The notes: generated by a model from the sequence alone, not told the origin. DNA of 64,000 bases from Choricystis sp. odSpoLacu1 (GCA_958009055.1 OY253651.1:868001-932000), one strand, 5' to 3'; shown: positions 19,121 to 31,241, counted from the first letter of the stretch. Translations and numbers: made by a program.

Positions 19121-21976
19121 ATGTCGTCTTCCGACGACGACGCCTACGAACCCTACGATGATGCCGACGTGGACGCTCTGGCCGCCGTCGAGGGAGACGC
19201 TGCGGCCGTCGCGCCGCCACTGCACACCGCCCCCGCCCCGCCTGCCTCCTTCACCGCCTACGAGGATGAAGCCGACCTGCTGCGTGGCGCGGGCGCCGCC
19301 CACGATGACGACGAGGATGACGCCTCCTCGGACACCGACGACGGTGGCGACAACACGGGCGGCGTGTTTGGCACGCCCGCCGCGGCCGCGGCCGCGGTCG
19401 CCGCCATCGAGGCGGGCGGCGGCCACGGCGTCGACTTTGGGGATGCAGGGGCGTCCAGCGATTCGGACGATGGTGGCCGTGGCCGCGCCGCCGCCCCGCC
19501 GCGCAAGCGCGCACGCGCGGGCGCCCCTGCTGCCGCCCCCTTTGGCGCCACCGCCGCCGCCATCTTCGCCGGCCCCGCCCCCGGCGCCCGACGCCGCGCC
19601 CGCGTGCGCGAACGCCGCCGCGCCCGCGCTGCCGAACGCGGCGCCCGCGCCCGCGACCTGCCCCCCGCCGCCGCGGCGCGCGTCGCGGACGCTCACTTGG
19701 CTGTCGTCGCGGGCGACCTCCCCCGCGCCGCCGCCCTCCTCAAGGAGGCCGTGAGGCTGGCCCCCAACTACCCGGATGCGTATGAGACGCTGGGATCCGT
19801 CGCAGCTGATGCGGGGGACTCAGTGAGGGCGATGAACTATCTGATGATCGCCGCCCACATGGCGGGCGACGGCGCGAAGTGGAGGCGCCTGGCCAAACTG
19901 TCCGCCGACCACGGCATGCTGCGGCAGGCCATCTACTGCTTGACCAAGCTGCTGGCGCGGGCGAGGGGCGACCTGGACGCCCAGTGGGATCGAGCCGTTT
20001 TGTATGCCCAGGTCGGCGAACCGCGCGCCGCGCTGCGCGGGTTTGCCAAGCTGGCCCGCGCCCGGCCGGCGGACGGCGACGTCGCCAAGTGGGTGGCCCG
20101 CATGCACCACGCGCTGAAAGACTCGGCCGCGGCTGCGGGCGCGTTGGAGGCTCTGCTGCGTGACCACCCGGCGTCAGCTGATTTGACCCACGTCAACATG
20201 TTGGCCGAGCTGCGGTTGAGCACGGGAGACACTGTAGGAGCTGCGACTCTCATCGAGGACGCGCGCGTCCGGTGGGCGGGCGGGGGCGGCCTGCCGGCGG
20301 ACCTGGAGGTGAAGGGTGCTGCCGCAGCGGCCACACTGGGCGACGTCACCACCGCGCGCGCCACCCTGGACGCCTGCCTGGCCGGGCCGGACGCCCCGCC
20401 CGACATGCTGGAAGCGGGGGGCGACGTCCTGCGCTCCGCGGGCGACGCCCAGGCGGCGGTGGGGCTGTACGTGCGCGCCGCCGCTTGTGCGCCGCCAGCG
20501 TCCGCGCCCGCTGTCTGGGCCCGCCTCGCAGCCGCCGCCCGGGAGGTGGGTGGGGCTGCTGGGGAGGCAGACGCATGCCGAGCGCTGTTGGCTGATGCGA
20601 CTGCCGCCCCCGGCGTCCACTCGGCCGCCGCGCTGCGCCTCGCAGAGTTGTGCGTCGCAGACGGCAACGCCGACGACGCGCGCGCCCTCATGCCCCGCAT
20701 CGACGCGCTGACAGACGCAGCGGGCGCCGACCCCACCGACACCGCCCGCGCGGCCGACGTGCTGCTGGCGTTGGGGGATGTGGACGGGTTCCTGGCGGCC
20801 GCCACGCCGCTTGCGTGTGCCGCGCTCGACGCGGCCGACGCGGCGGCCGACCTGAGAACCCGGCTGGAGCCGGGCGTGCGCAAAGCGCTGGCCCGGCGCG
20901 CGGGGCGGGGTGGGGGGGGTGTGGGTGGTGGCGGCGGGGGTGTAGGCCCCAGCGCCGTGGCGCCCGCGGCAGTTGCGCCGCCCCCGTCGTCCGCCGACGG
21001 CGACGCGGCCGCCGTGTTCAAGGGCTACGAAGGCCGGGACCGGCGCAAGCCGCACGTGCGCCAGGCGGATGAAGCCGCGGCCGGCCTCGTGGCGTCCGAC
21101 ACGGGGGCCGCGGCCGCGGTGGCAGCGGCAGCCGCCGCGGCTGCCGCGCGGGGTGAACCTCTCGATGCTGCCGGCTTCCGCGTCTCCGCCCGCGTCGCCC
21201 AAGCCCTGCTCGACGCCGGCCGCCCCGATGAAGCCGCCACCCTGGTCGCCCGCCTGTCCCGCCACGCCCGCCGCGGCCGCCGCGCGGACGACAAGGCGGA
21301 CGCGTTGGCCCTGCTGGCTGCGCGTGCCGCGCTCGCGCGCGGTGGCGCGGCGGCGGGCGCCGACGCAGCCGCCGGCCTGCGCGACGTGTGCGGCCGCCGC
21401 CCACGCTGCAATGCAGCCTGGAACACGTACGCGGCGGCGGCCGCGGCGGCGGGGGCGGCGCGCGGGGCACCACGCTGGCTCGCGTCCGCGGTCGACGGCG
21501 CGGCGCCGCCGCCGCTGCCGCCGCTCGTGTTGTTGGGTGCTGCCCACGCGTGTGGCGGCGACCCCGCCCGCGGCGCTGCCGAGTTGGCGGCTGCGCGGGC
21601 GGCTGCCCCGGATGAACCCCTGCCCGCCCTCTGCCTGGCGGTGGCGCTGGCCACGCTCGCGACCGCGCGCGCCGCGGCCGCGCCGCCCGACCGCGAGCGC
21701 GCGGCAGCGGCCGCGCTGGCCCACGCCGCCGACTACGCCCGCCTGCGCGGCCGCCCCGCGGAGGCGGCCTACAACCTGGGGCGTGTGTGCCACGCGCTGG
21801 GTTTGCCAGCTGCCGCGGCAGGATTGTATGCAAGGGCGCTTGAAGCGTCGAGTAAGAAAGGAGGCAACGCGGGCGCTGTCGCACCTGAAGCCGCCCACAA
21901 CCTATCCCTGCTGCTGCGCGCGTCGGGAGCCGATGGCGCGGCACGGCGCGTGCTGCGGCGTTGGGCGGTGGTGTGA
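19121..21976 (+). CDS. GTF3C3: TFIIIC TPR subunit (GTF3C3/Tfc4-like)
   Basis: TFIIIC binds tRNA and 5S gene promoters and recruits TFIIIB for RNA polymerase III; this subunit is the TPR assembly platform. One exon, 951 aa. The N-terminal 170 residues are acidic and low-complexity (SSSDDDAYEPYDDADVD, HDDDEDDASSDTDD) with a basic patch. TPR repeats then start with the family's most conserved block (LLKEAVRLAPNYPDAYETLG, MNYLMIAAHMAGDGAKWRRL, SADHGMLRQAIYCLTKLLAR) and continue with HVNMLAELRLSTGDTVGAA. After a Gly-rich spacer near residue 600, a second TPR array ends YNLGRVCHALGLPAAAAGLY and NLSLLLRASGADGAARRVL. Length and order match the family. A TGTAA signal lies 13 bases past the stop. Confidence 0.8.
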   Translation: MSSSDDDAYEPYDDADVDALAAVEGDAAAVAPPLHTAPAPPASFTAYEDEADLLRGAGAAHDDDEDDASSDTDDGGDNTGGVFGTPAAAAAAVAAIEAGGGHGVDFGDAGASSDSDDGGRGRAAAPPRKRARAGAPAAAPFGATAAAIFAGPAPGARRRARVRERRRARAAERGARARDLPPAAAARVADAHLAVVAGDLPRAAALLKEAVRLAPNYPDAYETLGSVAADAGDSVRAMNYLMIAAHMAGDGAKWRRLAKLSADHGMLRQAIYCLTKLLARARGDLDAQWDRAVLYAQVGEPRAALRGFAKLARARPADGDVAKWVARMHHALKDSAAAAGALEALLRDHPASADLTHVNMLAELRLSTGDTVGAATLIEDARVRWAGGGGLPADLEVKGAAAAATLGDVTTARATLDACLAGPDAPPDMLEAGGDVLRSAGDAQAAVGLYVRAAACAPPASAPAVWARLAAAAREVGGAAGEADACRALLADATAAPGVHSAAALRLAELCVADGNADDARALMPRIDALTDAAGADPTDTARAADVLLALGDVDGFLAAATPLACAALDAADAAADLRTRLEPGVRKALARRAGRGGGGVGGGGGGVGPSAVAPAAVAPPPSSADGDAAAVFKGYEGRDRRKPHVRQADEAAAGLVASDTGAAAAVAAAAAAAAARGEPLDAAGFRVSARVAQALLDAGRPDEAATLVARLSRHARRGRRADDKADALALLAARAALARGGAAAGADAAAGLRDVCGRRPRCNAAWNTYAAAAAAAGAARGAPRWLASAVDGAAPPPLPPLVLLGAAHACGGDPARGAAELAAARAAAPDEPLPALCLAVALATLATARAAAAPPDRERAAAAALAHAADYARLRGRPAEAAYNLGRVCHALGLPAAAAGLYARALEASSKKGGNAGAVAPEAAHNLSLLLRASGADGAARRVLRRWAVV

Positions 21977-21988
21977 GAGAGAGGTGTT

Positions 21989-21993
21989 TGTAA
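21989..21993 (+). terminator. TGTAA polyadenylation signal
   Basis: It lies 13 bases after the stop of the TFIIIC gene. A T-rich stretch, a TTTCGACGAAA hairpin-like core and a run of twelve A follow. Confidence 0.5.
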
Positions 21994-22185
21994 ATGTTTT
22001 TGTTGTTTTGTTTTTGCTTTCGACGAAAAAAAAAAAACATGCTACGATCGAAGTTTTCGCGGGCACGCACACATACACCACCCGCAGGCACCATCGACCG
22101 AAAGCCAGCAAGCCCGGCCATCGGCCAACAGTCCAGAGGCAGAGTGTGTGTGTTTGAATTGTAAAAAAATGGGGGTTTCTCACCA

Positions 22186-24859
22186 TCACGCGTCGCTGTC
22201 GGCCAAGCGTGCCCCTGACGAAGCAGCGCTCACGCCGCCGCTGCTGCCCCCCCACACCACGGCCGCCGCGCCCGCCACTCTGCGTGCAAAGCCGCCGGTG
22301 AGGCCACCGTTGCGCGCCCCACGCCCCGGCGTCTCGCTGGGCACGTGCAGGCCATCAGGCGGCGGCGGGGCGGGGGGCGGCGCGATCCGCGACCGGCGCC
22401 ATGGCCCATGGCCGGCGGCATTGTCGAGGTCTTTACGCGTGATCACGCCAACAACGCGCCCCCCTGCATCAGTGACGGGCAGGTGGCGCAGGCCAAGGCC
22501 GACGAAGAGAGCGTGCGCGCGCGGGGCGGGGCACTCGGAGCGCACGGTGAGCGGGGCGGCGTCGGCAAGAGGGCGCAGGTCGATGCACGCCCGGCTGGAC
22601 CCGGTCGCTGCAGCCGCAGCTGCGGTGGATGCCGCGTGCACGGTGTCGTCGCCCGCCACGGCGTCCGCGGCGGCGCCGCTCGCCGCGAGTGCGGCCGCGA
22701 CGGCGGAGGACGGTGGGCAGCCAGACAGCGGCACGCCGCGATCGTCGCACAGGGCGGCAGCCGCCAGGGCGGCCCGCACGTGGGACCGGGGGACGAGGCC
22801 GACGAGGACGCCGTCGCGGGAGGCGGCGGTGGCAGGGAAAGTGGGCGCGGCAGGGGCGCCGTTGGCGTCGCCACCCCCACCCCCACCCCCACGCCGCACG
22901 ATCGGAAACGCGCCGTGCGGCGCTCTGGCCAGCACGTCAGCCACGTAGTCGGCCGCCTCCACCTCTCGAAAGCACCACACTGCACGTGATGCGACATCAG
23001 CCGCCGTCTTGGAGGCGAGGGAGGGGGGAGGGGTGGGCTTGAGAAACACGACGCGACCATCCGCGTCGGCATCACTCTCGTACACGCCGCCCGGCAGCAC
23101 GAGGTCGCCCACCCAGTTGGAGGCGAGGACGGCGACCGCAATGCCCAGCACAAACTTGACGTTCTGGGTGGCTTCCACCATGACGACGACCAGGGCGATG
23201 GAGGCGCGGAACACGCCTCCGAGGCAGGCTGAGGCACCGAAAATGGCGTACAGCCCTGGCTGCACCCCCAGCCCCGGCCACGCAGTGGACGCCAGCAAGC
23301 CTGCCGTGCCGCCAAAGGAGCCACCCGCCACGATGGCGGGGACGAAGAGGCCGCCCGGGACGGCCAGGCCACCTGCTGCAGCCATGGCAGCCAGGTAGGC
23401 GGGCGCGAGCAGCGCGAGCGAGCGCAGCGTGAAGTAGCAGGAATCACCCGAACACACATCGAATTTTGGGGTTAAAGCTCCCATCGAAAAGATGTGGCGC
23501 ACGGTGTCGGCTTGCGGGGCAAAGAGGAGGGTGGCGAGGTCGTTGTAGGTGCCATCCGCGCACGTCAACGCAAAACCATACCCCCTGTCCCTCCACTCTG
23601 GGACGTCAATGCACCGCCCCGTGGTGGCGGCCAAGGTGAAGCCGGCGCCGATGATGGCGGCGGCTGTGAACGCGGCGTGCGCGACGCGGGAGGCGGGGGG
23701 CGCGGAGAGCGCGCCGAGCGCGCGCGCGCGGTGCAGGCGCTGGTACAGCGCGCCCAGGATGCCGCCGACGATAGACACCGCGGCAATCAGGGGCAACTGA
23801 CGCGCCCAGTCGAGGGGCGACAGCGGCGCCACACCGTGGAAGGCGAGGACGCCCAGGACGCGGGGGTAGGCTTGGGAGACGGTGAGCACGGCGACTGTGG
23901 CGGCGACAAACGCACGCCACGCGAGCTTGCGCGACCAGTGGGTGGACGCTTCCTCCAACGCAAACAGCACGCCCCCGATCGGCGCCCCAAAGGCGGCGGC
24001 CAGGCCGGCTGCGACGCCGGCGGACACAAACTCACGCCTGTCGGCGGGGGTGTGGAGGATGCGGGTGGGGGGGGCGGGAGGGAGGAGCGGGGTGTCGGTG
24101 TCGGAGCGCAGCCGCCTGACGCGAGCGCGCACCGCCTGCACTCCATCCCACGCCTTCGCCGCACCATCCGCCGCGCCAGCGGCAGTGGCTGCCCCCAGGT
24201 GCACCATGGGGGCCTCCACGCCGAGGGCAATGTTGGCGGCGACGGCGGCGACGGAGCCAACCCATTTCACGGCGAGCGTGCGCGGTGACAGCAGACCGGG
24301 GAGCGCAGACCCGTTTAAATGCGCCAGCACTAGAGACACGCCGGAGCCGCCGGCGAGTGGCGCCACGTAGACCACCAGCGCTGCCGCCGCTGCCGCCAGG
24401 GCGGCCGACCACGCCGCGTGCGCGGCTGCGGCGGCAGCAACCGCGGGCGCGGAGTTGCCACCGCGCCGGATAATCGCGTGCACCGCCCCGTTTTTAAACG
24501 CCAGCAGGGCGTCCGCAGATGCTGTGAGCGCGGCGGCCAGGGCGCCGACGGCGAGGCCGAGGGCCAGGGTGGCCAACACTTTGAAGGGGGTGTGGGGTTT
24601 GAGGCTGAGGAGAAGAGGGGATTGAGAAATGTCAACGGTGTCGCTCTCTCCTCCCCGCCGTTCCGCGACTCCCCCACACTCAAAAAACAGGCACCCACTT
24701 GAACCATCTCCACTTGACTTCGGCGGCGGCCGCCGCCCGCACGGCGGCGGGCGTGGCCGCGCCGTGGAAGTCGAGTGACTCGGCGGCAGCCAAGGCAGCC
24801 GCGGCGCGGGCGCGGGCGGCCAGATGGGGCAGCGGCGTGCCCAGTGGTGGGAGCGGCAT
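22186..24859 (-). CDS. CLC-family chloride channel/transporter with CBS pair
   Basis: Anion channel or anion/proton exchanger, probably of an internal membrane. Exon 1 (24859-24699) gives ESLDFHGAATPA and EVKWRW; the GTGGGT donor and CTCAG acceptor (24605) join in phase 2 to exon 2 (24604-22186). Total 859 aa with many membrane helices. Selectivity-filter blocks: GGSGVSLVLAHLNG (serine form, suggesting chloride over nitrate), GVEAPMVHLGA (gating glutamate kept, GKEGP diverged), FGAPIGGVLFALEEASTHW (second glutamate of the exchanger type) and GGLAVPGGLFVPAIVAGGSF. Two CBS domains follow, the last ending GLRHLPVTDAGGRVVGVITR. They are separated by Gly- and Ala-rich spacers. Confidence 0.88.
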
Positions 24860-24986
24860 TGGTGTGGAGGTAGCGGGCTCGCGCGCGCGCCCCGCTGGAG
24901 GACACAAAGGCGTGCGAAGAAGAGAATGGAGGTGCCACTCTTCTTCGCTGCTTTTTTGTCGTCTCGATCAAACCAAATTTCTGCTC
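24860..24986. promoter_or_regulatory. 127-bp divergent promoter, CLC / oligopeptidase B
   Basis: Start codons on opposite strands are only 127 bp apart, so the two promoters must overlap or be shared. A TTCTTCGCTGCTTTTTTG segment is the least GC-rich part. Confidence 0.45.
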
Positions 24987-27581
24987 ATGCCGCCCGTCGG
25001 CCCCGCCCTGGTGGGAGCGCTGGCTGGCGCTGGCTTTGTGCGGTGAGTGAGAGGAGGGCGTGTGTGCGCGCGTCGGTGGGCAACGGAGGCCGACCGATTG
25101 CGCGCAGCACAACACCGAACCTCTCTCTTCAACCTTCCCCTCAGCGCCCTCACCCGCCGCGCCCCGCCCGCCGCGCGGTCCCTGTCCAAAGCGGACGCCG
25201 CCCTGGCGGCCGCCCTGGCGGCTGATCCAGGGCTGGCCTACGTGACGGCGGGGTGGCCTCCTGCCGGCGTGAAGGACGGCGAAAAAGCCGCCCTCCTGGC
25301 CAAACTGCGCGCCGTGGTCGCGGGCGAGAGCGACGCCGCCGACCTTGAACGCGCCCGCCAGGCCGTACTGGTGGCTCCTGTGCCTGACGCCCGCCCCCAC
25401 GAGCTTCCGTGCCCGCACGGTGAGGGAGTCGCCCCCACGCGGGTCGACCCTCTTTACTGGCTGCGCAACGACGCGCGCTCCGACCCCGACGTTCTCGCCC
25501 ACCTGGCCGCTGAAAACGCGTACACGTCCGCCGTCATGGCGGACGCGGAGAGGGTGGTGACTGCACTCGCGACTGAGATGAGGGATGCCATTCAAGAGGC
25601 GGACGAGGGGGCACCCCTGCTCAAGCGGGGCTACTGGTGGAACTGGGAAACTGTTGAAGGCAAGGAGTATCGCAAACACACGCGGCGCAAGGCGGGGCCG
25701 TCCACGCCGGGTGGCGAGGCTGCGCTGGAGACGGACGCGCCGGGTGGCGACGCGGGGGCCGAAGAGATCGTGCTGGACGAGGACGCGCGCGCGGCGGCGG
25801 CGGGCACGCCCTTCTACATGACCTCCGGACTCACCGTGTCCCCTGACGGCCGCTATGCAGCGTGGGGTGAAGACGTTGCAGGTGGAGAGAAGTACACCCT
25901 GCTCGTCAAGGACCTGGCGACGGGCTCGCTCGTCGGGAAGCCGGTGCCAGAGACGGCGGGCAACTACACGTTTTCGGCGGATGGTGCATTCATTTTTTAC
26001 ACCATCAAGGACGCCCTGGACCGCCCCTGCACCGTGCTCTGCCACGCTGTGACTGGCACTGATGTGGAGGATGAGGTTGTGTGGAACGAACCAGACGACG
26101 CGTTCTACCTCGGCGTCCACCGCTCGCGCGACGACTCGCTCGTCATCATTTCCGCCGGCTCCGCCATCACCTCTGAAACCCGCGCCCTGCGCGCAGACCA
26201 CCCCGCGGAAGACCCCGTCCTGCTGCTGCCCCGGTCCCGCGACGTCGAGTGCGACATCGCGCCCCACGCGGCCCCGGGGGCGCTGCTCATCCTGCGCCGC
26301 ACGCCGGGCGCGCCCAACTCTGAGTTGTTGTCTGTTCCGCTTGATGTCTCCCGCCCGCTGACCCCGGTCGACCTGGATGCCGCCACTGTCCTCGTCCCCC
26401 ACCGCCCCGACGTCAAGATCGAAGACTTTGCGGTGTCGCGCGACCATGTGACCCTGTTCGAACGCGCGGACGGCGCCCAGCGCGCGCGCGTCGTGTCGAC
26501 GCCGCGCGGCGACGGGCTCCTCGGCCCCGACCCTCTCCCGCCCGGAACCCCCATCGACTACGGGGCTGATGCTGCAGTCTATGAACTGGGTGCCGGCTCG
26601 TCGGGCGACTTTGACTCGCCCGTGCTGCGCACCTCTTTTTCGTCGCTGGCCACACCACCCTCCACCATTGACGTCAACATGAACACTCTCGCCCGCTTCG
26701 TCAAGCGTGTCGCCCCCGTCCTCGGCGGCTTTGACGCGTCCAAGTACGCCACCCGCCGCTTATGGGTGCCTGCCGAGCACGACGGCACCAAGATCCCGGT
26801 GTCGCTCGTGTGGCGCACCGACCTTGTCAACGCCGGCGCCACCCCCGCCCCCCTCCTGCTCTACGGGTACGGCAGCTATGAAGCGACCATCGACCCGGGC
26901 TTCCGCCAGACCAAACTGCCGCTGCTGGACCGGGGGTGGGTGTTTGCGATCGCGCACGTGCGGGGCGGCGGCGACTGCGGGCGTGCGTGGTACGAACACG
27001 GCAAGTTTGACAAGAAGCCCAACACGTGGCTCGACTTTGTGTCGGTGGGGAGGCACCTGGTGGATGCCTCCTACACGGCGCCCGCCCTCATGTGTTGTGA
27101 GGGGCGGTCGGCGGGGGGGCTGCTGATCGGGGCTGCCCTCAACACTGCCCCCGACCTGTTTGCGGGCGCCCTCGCGGGCGTCCCCTTTGTCGACTGCCTC
27201 ACCACCATGCTCAGCCGTGACCTGCCGCTGACCGTCATTGAGGAGGATGAGTGGGGCAACTGCGTGGATGATCCAGACGCGTACAAGACGGTGGCCAGCT
27301 ATTCGCCCGTTGACAACGTGGTGCGCGGCGGGAGCTACCCCCCCGTCATGGCCACGTGCGGGTTGCACGACCCGCGAGTTGGCTACTGGGAGCCAGTGAA
27401 GTGGGTTTCTCGCGTGAGGGAGCTGTCTGGTGCGGCGCTTCGGGGCCCCGTGATCGTCAAAGTGGAGATGGGCGCGGGCCACTTCTCCAAGAGCGGCCGC
27501 CTCGAACGCCTGCTGCCGCTGGCCGAGGAGCACGCCTTCATGCTGAAAGCGGTGGGCATGCTGCACGCGCCCAAGCAGTGA
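24987..27581 (+). CDS. Oligopeptidase B (prolyl oligopeptidase family, S9A)
   Basis: Serine peptidase that cleaves after Arg/Lys in short peptides. Exon 1 (24987-25042) and exon 2 (25145-27581) join in phase 2; 830 aa. The N-terminus (about 40 residues, ALTRRAPPAARSLS) is rich in Arg and Ser and may target an organelle. The family start block is RVDPLYWLRNDARSDPDVLA; the beta-propeller runs from about residue 200 (FYMTSGLTVSPDGRYAAWGE). The hydrolase domain has LLLYGYGSYEATIDPGF, AHVRGGGDCGRAWYEHGKF and the nucleophile serine in CEGRSAGGLLIGAAL (about residue 672). Aspartate is in TCGLHDPRVGYWEPVKW (about 758), histidine in MGAGHFSKSGR (about 795). The triad is complete, so the enzyme should be active. 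Confidence 0.9.
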
Positions 27582-28180
27582 GGGGTGTGGCAGCGTGCCT
27601 GGTGGGAGAGGAGGGGGGGGGAAAGGTGTAAGGCAAATGTTTTTTTTGTGCGTTTTGTTCGACTGGCGACGGCGGCGCGTCGGGAAGTGAGCTTTTGCCT
27701 TCCCAAACACTGGAAAGCGTCTCCAGTCAGTGCGGTTTGATGTGGCACGCATTTTGACGGCAACGGCCCACGTGAGAGAGTCGTGCCGCTTCGAAGCGTG
27801 CGGAAGGGGGGTCGGCGGTAGGCGGCAGCGCTAGTTTTGCGGGCGCACCTTTGGTCTTCTACTAACAGCGGTTGGAGCGCGGCTGCGCACAAGCTAGCTT
27901 GATGTGTATGTGTCGCGTGCACACGAGGCCTGCTGTGGGCAGAGGGGCGGTGCGTGGGGGGCGGGCGCAGCGCAAAAAAAAAAAAAAACACACACATTTG
28001 TGTTTCTCTTGACCTCGGCACACGAAACAAAACAAAACGTGTGCCCCTCCCCTCTCCCGGGCACAGCGCATCTCGTCACGCGCCTGCTCAACACCACCGC
28101 CGCGAAACCACCCCACCCCAGCGCCCGCGTGACGCGCGCAGCCTGTGTGTGCGCACGCGCCTTCCCACGAACGCCCAGCC
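27582..28180. other. 599-bp intergenic region
   Basis: It holds a TGTAA poly(A) signal at 27627-27631, T-rich DNA, and a small perfect hairpin (ACTGGA...TCCAGT, around 27709-27728). An A14 run followed by CA repeats lies near 27975. I cannot support a gene or recognise a known RNA here. The right half serves as promoter for V-ATPase F. Confidence 0.4.
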
Positions 28181-28813
28181 ATGGGCGACGCCAAACCCCC
28201 CGCCGAAGGCTCCCTGCTGGCCGTCATCGGGGACGAGGTGCGTGTGTGTTGCGTGCGTGTGTGTGTGGTGTGTGGCAGCCAGCGCGTGCGTGGTGTTAGG
28301 CGCGGAGGGAGGAGGGCACAAAACGACCCTGTCCCCTTCCCTCCCCCCCCACACAGGACACCATCACCGGCTTCCTGCTCGCCGGTGTCGGTCACGTGGA
28401 CGTGCGCCGGTCGTCCAACTTTTTCATCGTGAACGAGAGTGAGTGTGGAGTGTTGGAGTGGGCGGTGGCTTGTGTGTTTTGTGTTTCGCCAGACTCCCCT
28501 CCCACCACCACCCCTCCCCAACTCCACACACCCAGAAACCCCTGTCCCCCGCATCGAGGCCACCTTCAAAGACTTCACCTCCCGCCCCGACATCGCGGTA
28601 GTTCTGATCTCGCAGCATGTGGCGACCTCGATTCGAGCACTCGTTGACGCACACTCGGCCGCCGTCCCAGCCGTCCTGGAAGTCCCGTCCTCGGGCACGC
28701 CCTACTCGCCCGACACGGACACCGTGTTTCAGAGGGTGAAAGCGTTGTTTGGGGGGGATGTAAGCGCCATCACGGCGGGCGGGGGGGAGGAGGAGGGGGG
28801 TGGGGGTGATTGA
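28181..28813 (+). CDS. ATP6V1F: V-type ATPase subunit F (V1 sector)
   Basis: Small subunit of the V1 rotor of the vacuolar proton pump. Exons 28181-28237, 28357-28438 and 28536-28813 join in phases 0 and 1; 138 aa (human 119). Motifs: LLAVIGDEDTITGFLLAGVG, SNFFIVNEKTPVPRIEATFK, DIAVVLISQHVATSIRALVD and the family signature AAVPAVLEVPSSGTPYSPDTD, then VKALFG. The extra length is a Gly/Glu-rich tail after VSAITAG. TGTAA lies 35 bases after the stop. Confidence 0.92.
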
Positions 28814-28848
28814 ATGGTGTTAGGTTTCTTTTGGAGCGCGTCTGTGTC

Positions 28849-28853
28849 TGTAA
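28849..28853 (+). terminator. TGTAA polyadenylation signal
   Basis: It lies 35 bases after the V-ATPase F stop, in a T/G-rich then A-rich context. Confidence 0.5.
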
Positions 28854-28993
28854 AAACAAGCGTGCTGCTGCTGCTGTCAAAGTGGGGATGGATGAGCGGG
28901 GCGCGGCAGTGGCCAGCGTTTGGGCAGAGGACAAACAACGTTCCCTTCACACCTCTCGCTTGTATTTTCGTTTTCGCCCACACACAACACACC

Positions 28994-31241
28994 ATGGCTG
29001 CCGACACCACCACCCAGCCCGTCACGGCGGCCGACGTGCTGGGCGACAACGTGGCCCTGCTGAGCGCAGAGGTGCGTGGAGTGTGGGGGGTGGGCGGTGG
29101 GGGAGGGACAGTTTCTTCGTTCGCATGCCGCGGACACAACACCACCCCGCCCCCGCCTTCAAACCGCACATCGCGTGCTCCCTCGGCGCGTCATGATTGA
29201 TTGTGGATTGATGCAGGGGTGTGGGGTGGGTGACGGGCTTGAACGTCGCCTGGGGCACCCCCGCCGCGCGCGCACGGCACCAGCGCCACCAATGCGCCCA
29301 ACGAAAAACAACCCCCACTCCCACGCAGGACGCCTCCCTCGTCGACGCCCTGCTGCAGCTGGGCCAGGCTCACGTGTTTGCCGACTGGCCGCCTCTGGGT
29401 GAGTGGAAAAGAGGGGAAGAGGAGGAAGGAGAGGGAGGGGGCTCTGGCTTGATTGATTGCGCTCACCTTTCCCCTCTCTCTCAGGCACCGACGACGCCTC
29501 CAAACGCCGCCTCCTCACCCAACTCGCCCGCCTGCACGCCTCCTACTCCGATCGCGGCATCCCCGGCTATGTGGCCAACGCGTCCCGCCTGCTGGCCGAG
29601 TCGGCGGCGGGGGCCAACCCGTTTGAGGGGGTGGAGGCGCGCGTGCCGACGGGCGCCGCGTTTGACTACGCGTCCCCCGCCTACCGCGCCGCAGAGACGG
29701 CGGGCGCCACCCTGGCCGCCCACGCAGGCTTCGTCCTGGTGGCGGGCGGCCTGGGGGAGAGGCTGGGGTACAGCGGCATCAAGCTGGCGTTGCCAGCCGA
29801 CACTGCGCGCGGCGCGTGCTTTCTGCAAGTGTACGTCGAAAGCGTGCTCGCCCTCCAAGACAGGGCGCCCCCGGGCACCCGCCTCCCCATCGCCATCATG
29901 ACGTCGGACGACACGCATGAGCCGACAGCGGCGCTGTTGGAGCAGCATGGTCATTTCGGCGCTGCAGACGGCCAGATCACGCTGCTCAACCAGGAAAAGG
30001 TCGCGTGCCTCGCCGACGGGCACGCGTCGCTCGCCCTCGACCCCACCGACCGCTACACCCTGCTCACCAAGCCGCACGGTCACGGCGACGTGCACGTGTT
30101 GCTGCATTCGACCGGCACGGCGGCTCACTGGGCTGCTGATTACGGCACGCAGTGGATCTGTTTCTTCCAGGACACCAACGCGGCCGCATTCCGCGGCCTC
30201 CTGCCCGCCCTGGCCGTCGCCAAGGAGCACGGCTTTGCCATGACGTCGGTGTGCGTGCCTCGGCGGGCGGGGGAGGCGATTGGGGCCATTGCGACGCTGG
30301 TGCCGACAGCTGGGGAGGGCGGCGCTGGGGGCGCTCCCCGCCCGCTCACCATCAACGTCGAGTACAACGTGCTCGACCCCCTCCTCCGCGCGGCCGGCGC
30401 CGCCGACGTGGACGACCCCGCCACCGGGTACTCGCCCTTCCCCGGCAACATCAACGAGCTGGTGGTGGCGGTGGCGCCTTACCTGGAGGCGTTGCAAGCG
30501 TCGGGCGGCGTCGTCGGCGAGTTTGTCAACCCAAAGTACACAGACGCCACCCGCACCGCCTTCAAGGCGCCGACTCGGCTGGAGTGCATGATGCAGGACC
30601 TGCCGCACGCGCTTCCCGCGGGGGCGCCTGTCGGGTTTTGCACGGTGAATCAAGTGTGGGCGGCTTACTCGCCCGTCAAAAACGCGCTCGCCGACGCGGC
30701 CGCCAAAGCGGCAGCCGGCGCCCCCACCCACTCGGCCGCCGCCGCCGAGACGGATGGGTACGCGTGCAACGCGGCCGCGTTGAGGGCGGTGGGAGTGAGC
30801 ATGCCGCCTGCGACGCGGGCGGTATTCAAAGGTGTGCCCGTCGACGTGGGTGTGATTGCCACCTGGTCGCCGCGCTGGGCACTCACCCTGGACGACCTGG
30901 CGGCCAGGCTGCCGACTCCCTCGTCCATCACCCTGGCCCCGGGTGCTGTGTTTGTGGTGGCGAAAGGGTCGCCCTCCATCACGCTTGCTTCTGTCGACAT
31001 CGACGGCGCCCTCGTCATCAACGCTATCCCAGGCGCCACCGTCACCCTGGACGGCGTCACCGTGCGCAACGGCGGCTGGCGCTACATCGAGCTGAGTGAA
31101 GACAAGCCTGCGCCCGAGGAGGCGCGGATGCGGGGGTTCAAGCTGTGCAAAAAAGGGACGCTGACGCTGGAGTATGATGTGCCGGGCGTGTATGAAGAGC
31201 ACGGCGCGCGCACCGAGGCCGAGGCGTTGGTGGCGGCATGA
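28994..31241 (+). CDS. USP: UDP-sugar pyrophosphorylase (USP type)
   Basis: Makes UDP-sugars from sugar-1-phosphates and UTP with broad specificity, feeding cell-wall and glycan synthesis. Exons 28994-29071, 29329-29398 and 29485-31241 (phases 0, 1) give 634 aa. Plant USP blocks appear in order: LVDALLQLGQAHVFADWPP, nucleotide-binding FVLVAGGLGERLGYSGIKLA, PIAIMTSDDTHEPTAALLE, LNQEKVACLADGHASLALD, LTKPHGHGDVHVLLH, CFFQDTNAAAFRGLLPALAV, TINVEYNVLDPLLRA, GYSPFPGNINELVVAVAPYL, EFVNPKYTDATRTAFKAPTR and ECMMQDLPHALP. The beta-helix-like C-terminus ends RNGGWRYIEL and EARMRGFKLCKKGTLTLEY. This order separates USP from UGPase and UAP. Confidence 0.93.

Noticed and set aside
27709..27728. Hairpin as a possible small RNA
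   Set aside because: Six-base-pair stem only, no conserved boxes; too weak to annotate.
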